Shown here in pieces: positions 26,082 through 34,912 of a DNA stretch of 49,365 nt; position 1 is the first letter of the stretch, and every line of letters starts with the position of its first letter. The stretch is from Helicobacter sp. MIT 00-7814 (lineage in GTDB: Bacteria; Campylobacterota; Campylobacteria; Campylobacterales; Helicobacteraceae): contig NZ_NXLL01000016.1 of NCBI RefSeq assembly GCF_003364115.1, forward strand, positions 1 through 49,365, given 5' to 3'. The position numbers and the translations under genes were made by a program. The notes beneath the pieces were generated by a model, which was not told where the DNA came from, did no database searches, and saw nothing but the letters and a program-made list of their open reading frames with translations.

Positions 26082-26567
26082 ATGCCATTACTTGATAGTT
26101 TCAAAGTCGATCACACCATTATGCCAGCACCTGCTGTGAGGCTTGCAAAGACTATGCAAACACCAAAGGGCGATAAAATTAGCGTGTTTGATTTGCGTTT
26201 TTGTGTGCCAAACAAAGAGATTTTGAGCGAAAAGGGAATCCACACGCTAGAGCATTTGTTTGCAGGCTTTATGCGCGAGCATTTGAATACGCCAAATGTC
26301 GAGATTATCGATATTTCGCCGATGGGCTGCAGGACGGGATTTTATATGAGTGTTATCGGTGAGCCAAGCGATGATAAAGTGCGCGAAGCGTGGGAAAATA
26401 GCATGAAAGATATTTTGAAAGTGAGCCAAATCCCAGAGGCAAATAAATTCCAATGTGGCACCTATGCGATGCACTCGCTCACTGAAGCCCAAGATATCGC
26501 GCGTGAAGTGCTTGATAAGGGTATCGGTATTATGGATACGCAAAAATTGCTTTTAAAAGATCTCTAA
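26082..26567 (+). CDS. luxS: S-ribosylhomocysteine lyase
   Basis: The 161-residue enzyme cleaves S-ribosylhomocysteine to homocysteine and DPD, the precursor of AI-2. The metal-binding [13 protein letters not shown] motif and the later [11 protein letters not shown] segment with its Cys, and [11 protein letters not shown], are all present. Length is normal. AAGGAG lies before the ATG. No methionine or cysteine biosynthesis gene is adjacent. It is followed by a hairpin terminator and a convergent chemoreceptor gene. In H. pylori AI-2 is sensed by a chemoreceptor and acts as a repellent, but this neighbour is a Cache receptor of unknown ligand. Confidence 0.97.
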   Translation: MPLLDSFKVDHTIMPAPAVRLAKTMQTPKGDKISVFDLRFCVPNKEILSEKGIHTLEHLFAGFMREHLNTPNVEIIDISPMGCRTGFYMSVIGEPSDDKVREAWENSMKDILKVSQIPEANKFQCGTYAMHSLTEAQDIAREVLDKGIGIMDTQKLLLKDL

Positions 26568-26598
26568 GCTCTCTTAAATTTATCAATAAAAACCACTC

Positions 26599-26622
26599 AA
26601 AAGCGGGATTTTCCCCGCTTTT
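26599..26622. terminator. Bidirectional hairpin terminator of luxS and the chemoreceptor
   Basis: AAAAGCGGG (26599-26607) pairs perfectly with CCCGCTTTT (26614-26622) around a six-base loop. The A-rich left arm and T-rich right arm supply U-runs in both directions between the convergent luxS and chemoreceptor genes. Confidence 0.8.
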
Positions 26623-26679
26623 ATAGAATCTTTGCCCGCGATGGTTTCTCAAAAACGCGAGCGTTAAAAAGAATATGAC

Positions 26680-28704
26680 TTAAAATTTCTTTTTATGCAC
26701 ATCTTCAAGGATATCTTTAGCGATATTATTAACTTTAAGCATAATCTCATTTGTCGCATTTGCCACTTCCACATTTTCATTGGCGATATTTTCTAGCTGC
26801 ACGATTGATTCATTTATCTGCGTGACGCCATCGGTTTGCTCGTGGATAGATTCTGCCATTTCGCTGATACTTTGCACCAGCACATTGACATTTGCTTCAA
26901 TCTCGCTCAAAGACTTTGTCGTGCGTTCAGCCAACTTCCTTACCTCATCTGCCACCACTGCAAAGCCCCGTCCATGCTCGCCTGCGCGTGCTGCTTCAAT
27001 CGCGGCATTAAGAGCTAGCAAATTTGTTTGATCTGCAATGTCTTTGATGATATTTACGATATTTTTTATATCCTCTGCTTGTTTGCTTGCTTCATTTGTT
27101 TGTTCGCTGACATTTTGCATTGATGAGTTTATTTCCTCTATCGCGCTTGCGGTTTGCTCCAAACTACTTGCTTGAGAATGGCTAGTTTTAGTGAGATTTG
27201 CCACAGCGGATTCTAATTGTTTGCTTTGCTCGCCTAGCATATCTGCAAAATGTGCGCTGGAATTTAGCATTGTGCGGATTTCCTCGCCTAGCGTTTGTGT
27301 GACTACTTCCACATGTCCATTTGCGTCTTTCACATTCATGCAAAAATCAAGCTCCGCATAAGAATCTAGTACTTTTTTAAGCTCGTTAAAATCGCTTCCT
27401 ATGCGCGTTTTTATCGCTTCAATAAAGTGATTTAGCCCGTTGCGTAGCTCCATAAGCTGTGGATTGTGAGATTCTAGTGTGATGGTATCTTGCACGATTC
27501 CATTATTTGCCTTTTGCACGATTTCTAGAGTTTGGGCGACAAGCGCTGTGTCTTTTTGCAAAGATTCTTGTGTGCGCTTAATGTTTTGATTAAGCACTTG
27601 CGCCATATATTCAAACTCATCGCCACTTTTTACTTCCAATAAATTTGCCTGCTTACTTTCGTAATTAATATACGCGAAAAACTTATCAAGCCCCTGCCTG
27701 ATGATATTTATAGGCTTAAGGAAATACGAGATGAGAAAATACAGCATCGCAGAGCCAAGCACCAAAAGCACTAGCGCAATAAGCACGCTTGTGATAAATT
27801 CTTTTTGTATCGCGTCTGTAAAATCACTCGTGCTAGCTGATACAGCCACCACCCAGCCGGATTTTAGCTTTTTAAACATTGCGACTTTTTCTATCTTATC
27901 ATGCATATAATGTATAGTTCCAGAATCTCTATTCTTCCCAGCTTCTTCTAATGCCTGCTCTACTGGTTGCTCACCGGGCGTAGCCAAGACGACTTTATAA
28001 TCATCATGCAAGAAAATAGCATATTGAGAATCCGCGATAAAAATTGACAAGCTCGGTAACTGCTTGAGCTCAAAAATCTCAAAATGTTCTTGCAAATCCT
28101 CATAAGAGAAGTTTATGCCCACCACGCCGATGGTTTGATTATTTTTGATGATAGGCATCGCAACTACTGCAAGTGATTTGCCATCTTCATCAAGTGAGAG
28201 TTTGCGCGTAGGATCGATATTGCCACCGCGCGGGATATAGGGATCAAGCACGATAAAACCTTTTTGCTTCAAGGCGCTTTTATACCATTGCTGATTTTTC
28301 ATATCTTCCAAAGTATCAAGGCTAGTCTTTTTTGCGCTTGAGCTTTTATCTTTTGAAACGATCACAAAATCGCCATTTTCATAGCCCACAAAGACATTTT
28401 TATATTTATGTGCCTGCGCGATGGAATCTAAAAGCGTGCGCGCTTGCCTAATATTTTGCGCAGAATCTAAATCTAGCTCGCCTAATTCTCGCGCTAAATA
28501 TTCCAAACTTTGCTTTGCCTCGCCTTCCACGGTGTCTTCTACAATGCTAAAAGATGAATCTAACATCTTTTCTTGCAAGGCATTGTAGAGAGAATTTATC
28601 GTAGAGACACTAGAGCGGTAATTTATCACGCTCACAATTGCTAAAATAAAGAAAACAACGCCAAGCGTGGCGATAATAAGTTTTGTGCGAAGTGACAGCT
28701 TCAT
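26680..28704 (-). CDS. Methyl-accepting chemotaxis protein, dCache_1 type
   Basis: A 674-residue chemoreceptor with membrane helices at about residues 8-30 and 303-327. The periplasmic double-Cache domain shows [20 protein letters not shown] and [12 protein letters not shown]. In amino-acid-sensing dCache domains the last strand normally has an Asp where this protein has Asn (GIN), so that ligand class is doubtful. The signalling hairpin begins near residue 556 with [20 protein letters not shown]. The tail ends HKKKF without a CheR pentapeptide. AAGGA lies five bases before the ATG. A 16-base A/T homopolymer lies just upstream of its likely -10, suggesting phase-variable transcription. Confidence 0.95.
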   Translation of the reverse strand: MKLSLRTKLIIATLGVVFFILAIVSVINYRSSVSTINSLYNALQEKMLDSSFSIVEDTVEGEAKQSLEYLARELGELDLDSAQNIRQARTLLDSIAQAHKYKNVFVGYENGDFVIVSKDKSSSAKKTSLDTLEDMKNQQWYKSALKQKGFIVLDPYIPRGGNIDPTRKLSLDEDGKSLAVVAMPIIKNNQTIGVVGINFSYEDLQEHFEIFELKQLPSLSIFIADSQYAIFLHDDYKVVLATPGEQPVEQALEEAGKNRDSGTIHYMHDKIEKVAMFKKLKSGWVVAVSASTSDFTDAIQKEFITSVLIALVLLVLGSAMLYFLISYFLKPINIIRQGLDKFFAYINYESKQANLLEVKSGDEFEYMAQVLNQNIKRTQESLQKDTALVAQTLEIVQKANNGIVQDTITLESHNPQLMELRNGLNHFIEAIKTRIGSDFNELKKVLDSYAELDFCMNVKDANGHVEVVTQTLGEEIRTMLNSSAHFADMLGEQSKQLESAVANLTKTSHSQASSLEQTASAIEEINSSMQNVSEQTNEASKQAEDIKNIVNIIKDIADQTNLLALNAAIEAARAGEHGRGFAVVADEVRKLAERTTKSLSEIEANVNVLVQSISEMAESIHEQTDGVTQINESIVQLENIANENVEVANATNEIMLKVNNIAKDILEDVHKKKF

Positions 28705-28783
28705 GGTTTTCCTTTTTATTTTTTGAAAAATAATGTATGCTTAGGTGATTGAATTTGTAATTTCATCACAAAGCATTCCGATG

Positions 28784-28807
28784 ATTTTAACAAAAAAAAA
28801 AAAAAAA
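28784..28807 (-). promoter_or_regulatory. -10 element abutting a T16 tract, chemoreceptor promoter
   Basis: On the minus strand sixteen T (28792-28807) are followed at once by GTTAAAAT, giving TAAAAT at 28784-28789 as a -10. The tract fills the position of the spacer, so a change in length would alter promoter geometry. Transcription would start near 28777, about 72 bases before the ATG. Confidence 0.5.
28792..28807. repeat. Homopolymeric A16/T16 tract
   Basis: Sixteen A on the top strand lie in the 290-bp gap between the divergent chemoreceptor and outer-membrane-protein genes. Apart from this tract and the promoter elements I see no gene in 28705-28994. Confidence 0.9.
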
Positions 28808-28994
28808 CGCTCTCTTAAATTTACGCAAAAAAGTATGCAACTTTGTAAAAAAGTAACACTTTTGCATTTTAATGTGTAGAATCTACCCATTAATTTTTTT
28901 GAAAATCCTTCCAAAAAAACAAGCTTATTGTCCTTAAAGCCTTTTTATGGTTAAATCCACTTTCCTAAAGTCTTGGCATTATAAAGGATAAGAT

Positions 28995-29705
28995 ATGAAA
29001 AAGAATTTCTATTTGGTAATTTTTTTGTGTGTTGTTGGAAGTTTTTTGAGTGCTGATGAAAGCAAATCGCATAAAAGCTCGCATGATGGCAATGGGCTTT
29101 TGGTGGATTTTGGCTATGCGCGCTATGGCGCGACTTTTGGCAATAGGAAATGGTATAGCGCACCATTTGAAAGCTCACAAAGTGGCGATGGCTTTAATGG
29201 TGCTGTAAAACTTGCTTATTACAAAAATGAGGGCAAACTCGGCGCGCAACTTAAGGGCTTTTATTCTTTCGCGCCACTTGGAATGACAGATGAAGGGAAT
29301 TTGAAGTTTCAAAGCTATGGCGGTGGCGCTGATGTGTTGTGGAGATTCTCAAAATATGTGGGAATCTATGGCGGCGGTGGCTATGAGTGGCAAAAATACG
29401 ACAATCTAGTAAATATCCACAATGCAAATGGTGGGTATGTAAATGCGGGCTTTCAGATTGGCTATCGCGGATTTTACTTAGATGTGGGCTATCGCTACAG
29501 CTTGCATGCAAGCACGCCTAGCGAGATTGGATTCCCACATAGTGTCAATCAATCGATGATAAATGTGAGCATTACAATGCCGCTTGTGGCGTTTGCGCTT
29601 GATATGCTTGATAGCTGGTGGCACCCGACAAATAGTTCTGAGTATAAACGCTGTGTGGAGCGCTTTAATGATAGGGATTATTGCTTAAGGATTCAAGGTT
29701 ATTAG
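28995..29705 (+). CDS. Outer membrane beta-barrel protein
   Basis: The 236-residue precursor has a signal peptide ending near residue 20 (VGSFLSA). It is followed by alternating amphipathic strands rich in Gly, Tyr and Phe: LLVDFGYARYGATFG, AVKLAYYKNEGKLG, GIYGGGGYEWQKYDN and YLDVGYRYSL. This pattern is that of a small barrel of about eight strands. The protein ends in GY after a short hydrophobic and cysteine-containing tail (CVERF...YCLR), which is unusual for a barrel, because the last strand normally ends in Phe. The start has AAGGA ten bases upstream. Function is unknown. The next gene encodes a CapA-like lipoprotein 52 bp downstream. Confidence 0.75.
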   Translation: MKKNFYLVIFLCVVGSFLSADESKSHKSSHDGNGLLVDFGYARYGATFGNRKWYSAPFESSQSGDGFNGAVKLAYYKNEGKLGAQLKGFYSFAPLGMTDEGNLKFQSYGGGADVLWRFSKYVGIYGGGGYEWQKYDNLVNIHNANGGYVNAGFQIGYRGFYLDVGYRYSLHASTPSEIGFPHSVNQSMINVSITMPLVAFALDMLDSWWHPTNSSEYKRCVERFNDRDYCLRIQGY

Positions 29706-29757
29706 GCATTATTTTTAGGGAATCTTTGGGCTCGCACTTTGTGGTTTAAGGGAATAA

Positions 29758-30969
29758 ATGTATTTTAAGAAAGTTTGGCGCATTTTGCGCGTGGCTACTT
29801 TTTGCGCCTTTGCAAGTGCGGGTATGGGGCTGTTTTTTGGCTGTTCTCAAAGTAGCCTAGAAACTCCGCAATCTAGCATTCCACAAGCAAAAGAAAAATC
29901 TCAAGCAGAATCTCTTGCGCCAGATTCAGCGCAAGCGCCGATAATTATAAAATTAAGCTTTGTGGGTGATTGCGTGCTAGGGGATTATAAAGGTGCGAGC
30001 GGCGCGACTTTCAACGCGAAGTTTAAAGAAGTTGGGGGCGATTATGCCTACTTTAGCAAGGGCGTTGTTGCGGTATTAAGCGAAGATGATTTGAGCGTAG
30101 CAAATTTAGAAGGCGTGCTAAGTGATAAAGAGTTGCAAAATGCCTTTGTGAAGCCTTTTAGCTTTAAGGGGAAAAGTGTTTATACAAATATTTTAAAGGC
30201 TGCGAGCATAGAATCTGTAAATATCGCTAATAACCACACGCGCGATTATGGCGCGCAGGGCTTTAAGGATACAAGAGAGATTTTGCAAAATGCGGAGATT
30301 CCCTATTTTGGCGAAGGGTTTTTAGATATCCGCGAGATTAAGGGCAAGAAGTTTGGCTTTGGCGCTCATCGCGGGTGGAGTAGGGATATAAAATCGCGCG
30401 TGAAAGATGAGATTGCGCGTTTGCGTCAAAGTGGCGCTGAAGTGGTGATTTTTACCTTCCATTGGGGTGAGGAGCGCGAGCATATCGCAAATAGCTTGCA
30501 ACGCGAGATTGCACATTTTGCGATTGATAATGGCGCGGATTTGATTATCGGGCATCATCCGCATGTTTTGCAGGGCATTGAGGAATACAAGGGCAAAAAA
30601 ATCGTGTATAGCTTGGGGAATTTCATCTATGGCGGGGCGAAAAATCCAAAAGATAAAGATACGATGATTTATAGGGTGGAATTTGCATTTTATGAGAATC
30701 CAAATGACGCAAAAAGCGCTTATGCGAGGATTGTTGGCAATATCAATGAGAATGCAGAATCTACTATTCGCTCAATCCCGAGCGTGGATTTTTGGGAAGA
30801 TTCTAGCGCGGTGTTAAAACACAGTATTATCCCTGCAAATATTTCTAGTCAAAACGCCTACAACGACTACAGCCCTAGAATCTACGAAAAAAATAGCGCA
30901 GAATATGAAAGGGTGCTAAAGAGGGTTGAGGAATACAGCACCGCAAAAGTGCCAGAAAAAGCGCGCTAG
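29758..30969 (+). CDS. CapA/PgsA-family lipoprotein, metallophosphatase-like
   Basis: The 403-residue protein has a lipobox near residue 29 (LFFGCSQSS), a Ser/Gln/Ala-rich linker, and then the CapA fold. Landmarks are KLSFVGDCVLGDY, VANLEGVLSD, NIANNHTRDYGAQGF, FTFHWGEEREH and LIIGHHPHVLQGI followed by IVYSLGNFIYGG. These are the metal-binding Asp, Asn and His clusters of calcineurin-like phosphoesterases as found in poly-gamma-glutamate capsule proteins. No other pgs genes are near, so synthesis of polyglutamate is not implied. A cell-envelope phosphoesterase role is the safest inference. AAGGGA lies before the ATG. Confidence 0.85.
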   Translation: MYFKKVWRILRVATFCAFASAGMGLFFGCSQSSLETPQSSIPQAKEKSQAESLAPDSAQAPIIIKLSFVGDCVLGDYKGASGATFNAKFKEVGGDYAYFSKGVVAVLSEDDLSVANLEGVLSDKELQNAFVKPFSFKGKSVYTNILKAASIESVNIANNHTRDYGAQGFKDTREILQNAEIPYFGEGFLDIREIKGKKFGFGAHRGWSRDIKSRVKDEIARLRQSGAEVVIFTFHWGEEREHIANSLQREIAHFAIDNGADLIIGHHPHVLQGIEEYKGKKIVYSLGNFIYGGAKNPKDKDTMIYRVEFAFYENPNDAKSAYARIVGNINENAESTIRSIPSVDFWEDSSAVLKHSIIPANISSQNAYNDYSPRIYEKNSAEYERVLKRVEEYSTAKVPEKAR

Positions 30970-31004
30970 TGTGTTTTAAGACGCTTTTTACGCGGCATTA
31001 AAAC

Positions 31005-32600
31005 TTAACTTAGCAATTCCCCATACAGCGAGCCACCTTGCGCGTGCGTGATGCGTGCGTGCGCAAAAGTGCCAATCGCGCATTTTTTACCCAAAATTTT
31101 TACAAGGCGATTATTCCCGCTTCTGCCTTCACTCCAGCATTGCTCTTCATCATCGCGGTAGTTTTCAATAAGCACTTCATACACCCTGCCAATCTCATTT
31201 TTTGCGCGTTTTGCAAGCATTGATTTGTGAAGATTTTGCAGGCGTGCTAGGCGCTCTTTGGCAATGTGAGAATCCACAAGCTTGCTAGATTCAATAGAAT
31301 AAGCGCTTGTGTTTGGGCGCGGGGAATACACAAAGCTATACAGCGTATCAAAGCCCACTTTTTCCACCACATCAAGCGTATCGGCAAAATCCTCCTCACT
31401 CTCCCCGGGGAATCCCACGATAATATCCGTGCCTATCCCCACATGCTCTTGCCCTGCTTTGCTTAAGAACTCTCTTAAGCGCGCGATTCTCTCCAAATAC
31501 CATTCCTTGCTGTATCCGCGTTTCATAGCTTTGAGAATCCTACTTGAGCCACTTTGCAAGGGGATATGGATTGATTTGCAGATTTTTTCATTATTTGCAA
31601 ATTCCTCTAAAAACGCGTCATTCATATGCAGTGGGTGCGGGGAAGTAAAGCGGATTCTCTTAATGCCTTCAATCTCGCTAAGTGCGCGCAAAAGCTGCGT
31701 GAAATTTGTCTTTGGGTGCGGGCTTGAAAAGCGCACGCCATAATTATTGACATTTTGCCCAAGCAATAAAAGCTCTCTAACGCCATTTTGCGCTAACTTG
31801 CGCGCCTCGCTTAAAAGCAAATCCTGCGGGATTGAAATTTCCTTGCCTCGCGTAAAAGGCACAATGCAATAACTGCAAAGCTTATCGCAACCAATTGAGA
31901 TATTTAAAAGCGCCTTAATTCCCATATTTTGGGGCGATGCAAAGACATAGCGACTATCATCATAGTTGATATCCACTTCCACGGCTTTTGGGCTGTGAAG
32001 CACCTGCGTGATTTTAGAAGTGTTGCGCGCGCCAAGCACAAAATCCACACTCGGCGCTTTTTTGATGATTTGCTCTCCCAATGCACTTGCGGTGCAACCA
32101 CAGATTCCGATTTTTGCGCCTTGCTTTTTTTCGCGCGCAAACTGCCCGATTTCGCTAAAAAGCTTGCGTTCGGGCTTTTCGCGCACCGAACAGGTATTGA
32201 TGAGAATCAAATCCGCTTCTTTTGGGTTTTGCGTAAGTGCGTAGCCCTCTTTGTGCTCGAGTTCAGCAAGCAAATGTTCAGAATCCCGCTCATTCATCGC
32301 ACAGCCGAGGGTTTGGATATAGACTCTTTTAGGTATTCCATCAATTGTATCACCTCGCGGGAATAAATCCCGCTTCGGCTCCGCTCCACTGCGTTTCGCG
32401 CTCATGCTCTGCGTTTTTTGGTTGATTAGATTTTTGGATTCTATTGCACTGTTTGGTTGATGAGATTCCGTTTTTTGTATCGCCTTCGCGGAAGTAAATC
32501 CCGCTTTGCCTCTGTTTTGCTTATGCTCACTCATAGATTCTGCGTTTTTTGGTTGATGAGAATTTTGGATTCTATTTTGCGTGGGTGTTTTGGAAGTCAT
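31005..32600 (-). CDS. miaB: tRNA-2-methylthio-N6-dimethylallyladenosine synthase with a repeat-encoded N-terminal extension
   Basis: The 531-residue radical-SAM enzyme methylthiolates i6A37 of tRNAs. The core begins near residue 92 with VYIQTLGCAMNERDSEHL. Auxiliary-cluster cysteines are Cys100, Cys137 (NTCSVRE) and Cys169 (CGCTAS), and the radical-SAM motif is Cys238-x3-Cys242-x2-Cys245. A TRAM domain ends the protein. The normal family length is about 440. The extra 88 or so residues are encoded by two tandem palindromic-repeat copies (32336-32595). No ATG, GTG or TTG lies between the repeats and the core, and the nearest in-frame ATG (32405) is inside the repeat, so some of it must be translated. 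No good ribosome site marks the true start. The HP0268-like gene lies 34 bp upstream. Confidence 0.93.
   Translation of the reverse strand: MTSKTPTQNRIQNSHQPKNAESMSEHKQNRGKAGFTSAKAIQKTESHQPNSAIESKNLINQKTQSMSAKRSGAEPKRDLFPRGDTIDGIPKRVYIQTLGCAMNERDSEHLLAELEHKEGYALTQNPKEADLILINTCSVREKPERKLFSEIGQFAREKKQGAKIGICGCTASALGEQIIKKAPSVDFVLGARNTSKITQVLHSPKAVEVDINYDDSRYVFASPQNMGIKALLNISIGCDKLCSYCIVPFTRGKEISIPQDLLLSEARKLAQNGVRELLLLGQNVNNYGVRFSSPHPKTNFTQLLRALSEIEGIKRIRFTSPHPLHMNDAFLEEFANNEKICKSIHIPLQSGSSRILKAMKRGYSKEWYLERIARLREFLSKAGQEHVGIGTDIIVGFPGESEEDFADTLDVVEKVGFDTLYSFVYSPRPNTSAYSIESSKLVDSHIAKERLARLQNLHKSMLAKRAKNEIGRVYEVLIENYRDDEEQCWSEGRSGNNRLVKILGKKCAIGTFAHARITHAQGGSLYGELLS
32336..32474 (+). repeat. Dispersed palindromic repeat, copy D1 (inside miaB)
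   Basis: Begins with ATTCCATCAATTGTATCACC and has a perfect stem GCGGGA (32357-32362) / TCCCGC (32368-32373) around ATAAA. The CTTCGGCTCCGCTCC and GCGCTCATGCTC segments follow, then the tail GGATTCTATTGCACTG to GATGAGATTCC. On the coding strand it is read in the frame KRSGAEPKRDLFPRGDTIDG of MiaB. Confidence 0.85.
32475..32595 (+). repeat. Dispersed palindromic repeat, copy D2 (inside miaB)
   Basis: Tandem to D1 with a 130-bp period (GTATCACC at 32347, GTATCGCC at 32477). The stem GCGGAA/TCCCGC at 32488-32504 has one mismatch. The tail TTTTTTGGTTGATGAG and GGATTCTATTTTGC follows. On the coding strand it is read in a different frame from D1, giving AGFTSAKAIQ. Confidence 0.85.
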
Positions 32601-32634
32601 AGGGTTTTAAAAATTTGGATTGGTGAAGGAAAAT

Positions 32635-32886
32635 CTACACCACATACAATTCATAAATATAGTTATTTTCATCTAAGCCATAGCGCACTTCGTTGAGTTG
32701 CACGCGGAAGCCACTTTTTTCAAGATTTGCCTTTGCTTTTTGCATATCTTTGTGCGAGTTTGTGCCATCAAAATAAAAGGCATGCTCGTTTTGCTCGCGC
32801 ACTTTTTGCGTGATTTCATCAAGGCTTATTTTTGCTTCGACTTTCTTTTTGCTAGTTAAATCAGTTCTTGCGATTTTTAGCTCCAT
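32635..32886 (-). CDS. HP0268-like small protein
   Basis: The 83-residue protein has an alpha/beta look with the central NEHAFYFDGTNSHKDMQKAK and an acidic/aromatic C-terminus (DENNYIYELYVV). Its pattern, size and position beside miaB match what I remember of H. pylori HP0268, for which nicking-nuclease and purine-specific ribonuclease activities have been reported. The link is from memory and by resemblance, not from an alignment. AAGGAGA lies before the ATG. It lies between fldA and miaB on the same strand. Confidence 0.78.
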   Translation of the reverse strand: MELKIARTDLTSKKKVEAKISLDEITQKVREQNEHAFYFDGTNSHKDMQKAKANLEKSGFRVQLNEVRYGLDENNYIYELYVV

Positions 32887-32916
32887 AGATTCTCCTTAAA
32901 ACTTATATGGGAAGTG

Positions 32917-32942
32917 AAGTGGCTTAAAACTTCAAGCCACTT
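32917..32942. terminator. Hairpin between fldA and the HP0268-like gene
   Basis: AAGTGGCTT (32917-32925) pairs perfectly with AAGCCACTT (32934-32942) around AAAACTTC. The T5 run follows it on the plus strand, while on the minus strand, the direction of both flanking genes, no T run follows. It may still attenuate fldA transcripts or mark their 3' end. Confidence 0.5.
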
Positions 32943-32956
32943 TTTGCTTAGGGGGA

Positions 32957-33451
32957 TTACTTAAATTGTCCTTTGATTTGCGCTACCCATTTTGAGATTC
33001 TCTCATCTGTCAAATCGCTTTGATTGTCCTCATCAAGAAGCAATCCAACAAGTTTGCCATCGACAAGCGCTTTAGATTCATCAAAATCATAGCCTTCGTT
33101 TGCGGTTTGCCCGATGATTGTTGCTTTTTGTGCCTTTTCATAGAGGAAAAACACGCCATCGCAATAAGTATCCGCATAGGTATCTTGATCGCCAACGCCA
33201 ATAAGCGCTACAACTTTGCCTGCAAAATCATCTTCGCTAAACTCCCCAAGATAGCTATCCCAGTCATCTTGCAAATCGCCCGCGCCATAAGTAGGTGTCG
33301 CAAGGATAAGGTTTGTAAATCCTAGCAAATCCTCTTTTGAAGCCTTTGCCACATCAAAAAGCTTCGCGTCCGCGCCTAGCTCCTTTGCTACTTTTTCGCA
33401 AATACCTTGCGTATTTGAAGAATCGCTTCCATAAAAAATACCAATGCTCAT
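32957..33451 (-). CDS. fldA: Flavodoxin
   Basis: The 164-residue FMN protein has the phosphate loop IFYGSDSSNTQGICEK (residues 5-20), the 50s loop ATPTYGAGDLQDDWDSYL and the 90s loop GVGDQDTYADTYCDG. Length equals that of the H. pylori flavodoxin, which takes electrons from pyruvate:acceptor oxidoreductase and is essential there. The protein is very acidic, as is normal for flavodoxin. AAGGAG precedes the ATG, and a TATAAAAT lies at 33501-33508. Confidence 0.97.
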   Translation of the reverse strand: MSIGIFYGSDSSNTQGICEKVAKELGADAKLFDVAKASKEDLLGFTNLILATPTYGAGDLQDDWDSYLGEFSEDDFAGKVVALIGVGDQDTYADTYCDGVFFLYEKAQKATIIGQTANEGYDFDESKALVDGKLVGLLLDEDNQSDLTDERISKWVAQIKGQFK

Positions 33452-33500
33452 TGAAAACTCCTTGTGAGATATTCTTTTTTTGAAGTAAAAAAGAGTGCGT

Positions 33501-33508
33501 ATTTTATA
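33501..33508 (-). promoter_or_regulatory. -10 element for fldA
   Basis: The minus strand reads AAGTTATAAAATACGC, with TATAAAAT about 50 bases before the fldA ATG. There is no clear -35. Confidence 0.45.
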
Positions 33509-33562
33509 ACTTTTTAGATAATAAAATGAAAGGTTTGCATAAAAACGCGCTTAAAGGGTGCA

Positions 33563-34801
33563 TTAGTGTGTTTTGAGAATCTTTTTTGCCTCTTTTAAAA
33601 GGGCTTTTTTATCATAATGCGTGCTTTTGTTTTGGTAGATTTTTTCCTCTATGAAGGCGATAAAGCGCTGGATTGACGCGGTGCTAGTATTTGGATTTTT
33701 AGATTTATATGCCAGCAAAAGCTCTAAAAGCTCCTTGTAAGAGTGCGCGCGTAGGATAGATTCTGTCAAAAAATGCCTTTTACGCATAAAAATAAGAAGC
33801 CCAGCAAAGGGGATAAGCGCAAGGAATGCCAGCGGAAGCAAATTTCGCGCTTTTTTGGGCGTTTGGGTTTGTGCTAAATCTTGCTTGATATGCACTGCAA
33901 AAGGCGCGGTGGCAAGCAAATAGCGCTTATTGTCCTCTTCATATTCTGCAGTGAAACTCGGAATCTCATAAGAATTTTTTGCCAAAATGCTAAATTCCTT
34001 ACTCAAAGTGTGCCAATACAAGCCGTTTTCTTTCCGCACAGAGTGTAGTTCCAGCGCGCCATCATAGATGCTTACATTTGGGATTTCAAGCGCAAAATCT
34101 AGCTCAAACACATCGCCATAGCTTTCCAGCACGACTTTATAAGTGGTAGGCATTGTGGATTCTCGCTCTGTGCTTATTGTACCCGCATTGTAAAAACTCT
34201 CATTGTAAGAATCCTCTCGATAAGAATCCTCTTGCAAAAACGCCTCAAGTTTGCTCTCTCCATACAAAAGCGCGGGATTTTCCAAATCTTGCACTTTTAA
34301 GGTAAATTGTGGCGTTAAAAGCGTGGTTTTGCGCGTTTTTGGTTTATCCACTGCATTGCCAAAAAGCTCCTCATCAAAATCCCCTAAAGCCTCATCAATG
34401 CTAAAATCAACGCTCAAAGGCTCAATCTCAAAAACCCCGCTCTGCGTGGGATAAAACACATAACTTATCTCATAGATAATATTTTCCTGTGGCTCGCCCT
34501 CAATGCGCTCCACCTCATACACCTTTGCAAACTCAAGCCAAAAGCGCGAAATGTGCAGCGTGTGGATAGATTCAAAAAAATCCTTGTCAATCTCTAAGCG
34601 CACGCGATAAACTATTTGCTCTCCTTTAAAAGCGCTATAAATTTTTTTCCCGTCCAAAAACTCCTCTTTTGCGCCCTGCAGAGTGCTGGAGAGAAATATT
34701 TTTTCATTTTGCAAAGAATCTTTTTGTATAGAATCTTGAGCGTGCAAACACGATGCAAACGCACAAAACATAAGCAAAAATGCAATATTTTTTATTTTCA
34801 A
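33563..34801 (-). CDS. BatD-like periplasmic protein with one C-terminal membrane helix
   Basis: The 412-residue protein uses TTG 34801, preceded by GGA, because the signal peptide (KIKNIAFLLMFCAFASCLHA) begins there. The frame stays open to 34843. The long extracytoplasmic part has beta-sandwich repeats of the BatD type (EQIVYRVRLEIDKDFF, EISYVFYPTQSGVFEIEPL). A membrane helix follows (about 325-343, NLLPLAFLALIPFAGLLIFM), and a cytoplasmic helical tail with ILRAHSYKELLELLLAYKS. BatD-like proteins usually sit with MoxR and VWA-domain genes, which are absent here. Function is therefore uncertain. Confidence 0.7.
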   Translation of the reverse strand: MKIKNIAFLLMFCAFASCLHAQDSIQKDSLQNEKIFLSSTLQGAKEEFLDGKKIYSAFKGEQIVYRVRLEIDKDFFESIHTLHISRFWLEFAKVYEVERIEGEPQENIIYEISYVFYPTQSGVFEIEPLSVDFSIDEALGDFDEELFGNAVDKPKTRKTTLLTPQFTLKVQDLENPALLYGESKLEAFLQEDSYREDSYNESFYNAGTISTERESTMPTTYKVVLESYGDVFELDFALEIPNVSIYDGALELHSVRKENGLYWHTLSKEFSILAKNSYEIPSFTAEYEEDNKRYLLATAPFAVHIKQDLAQTQTPKKARNLLPLAFLALIPFAGLLIFMRKRHFLTESILRAHSYKELLELLLAYKSKNPNTSTASIQRFIAFIEEKIYQNKSTHYDKKALLKEAKKILKTH

Positions 34802-34872
34802 TGTTCCAACTTTTATTTTTAAGATTGCGTGAGATTCTAGCAAGTTTTAAGCATTTGCAATCAATTTTAAAG

Positions 34873-34878
34873 TAGAAT
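34873..34878 (+). promoter_or_regulatory. Possible -10 element for the metallo-hydrolase gene
   Basis: TAAAGTAGAATTGCC contains TAGAAT about 35 bases before the TTG start at 34913, in the short divergent gap shared with the BatD-like gene. Confidence 0.3.
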
Positions 34879-34912
34879 TGCCACTTCACTTTAAGAATAT
34901 AAAGGTTAAAAA

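Noticed and set aside
31309-31743. Open frame of 144 codons opposite miaB
   Set aside because: It is antisense to the radical-SAM core of miaB and has no ribosome site or recognisable motif.
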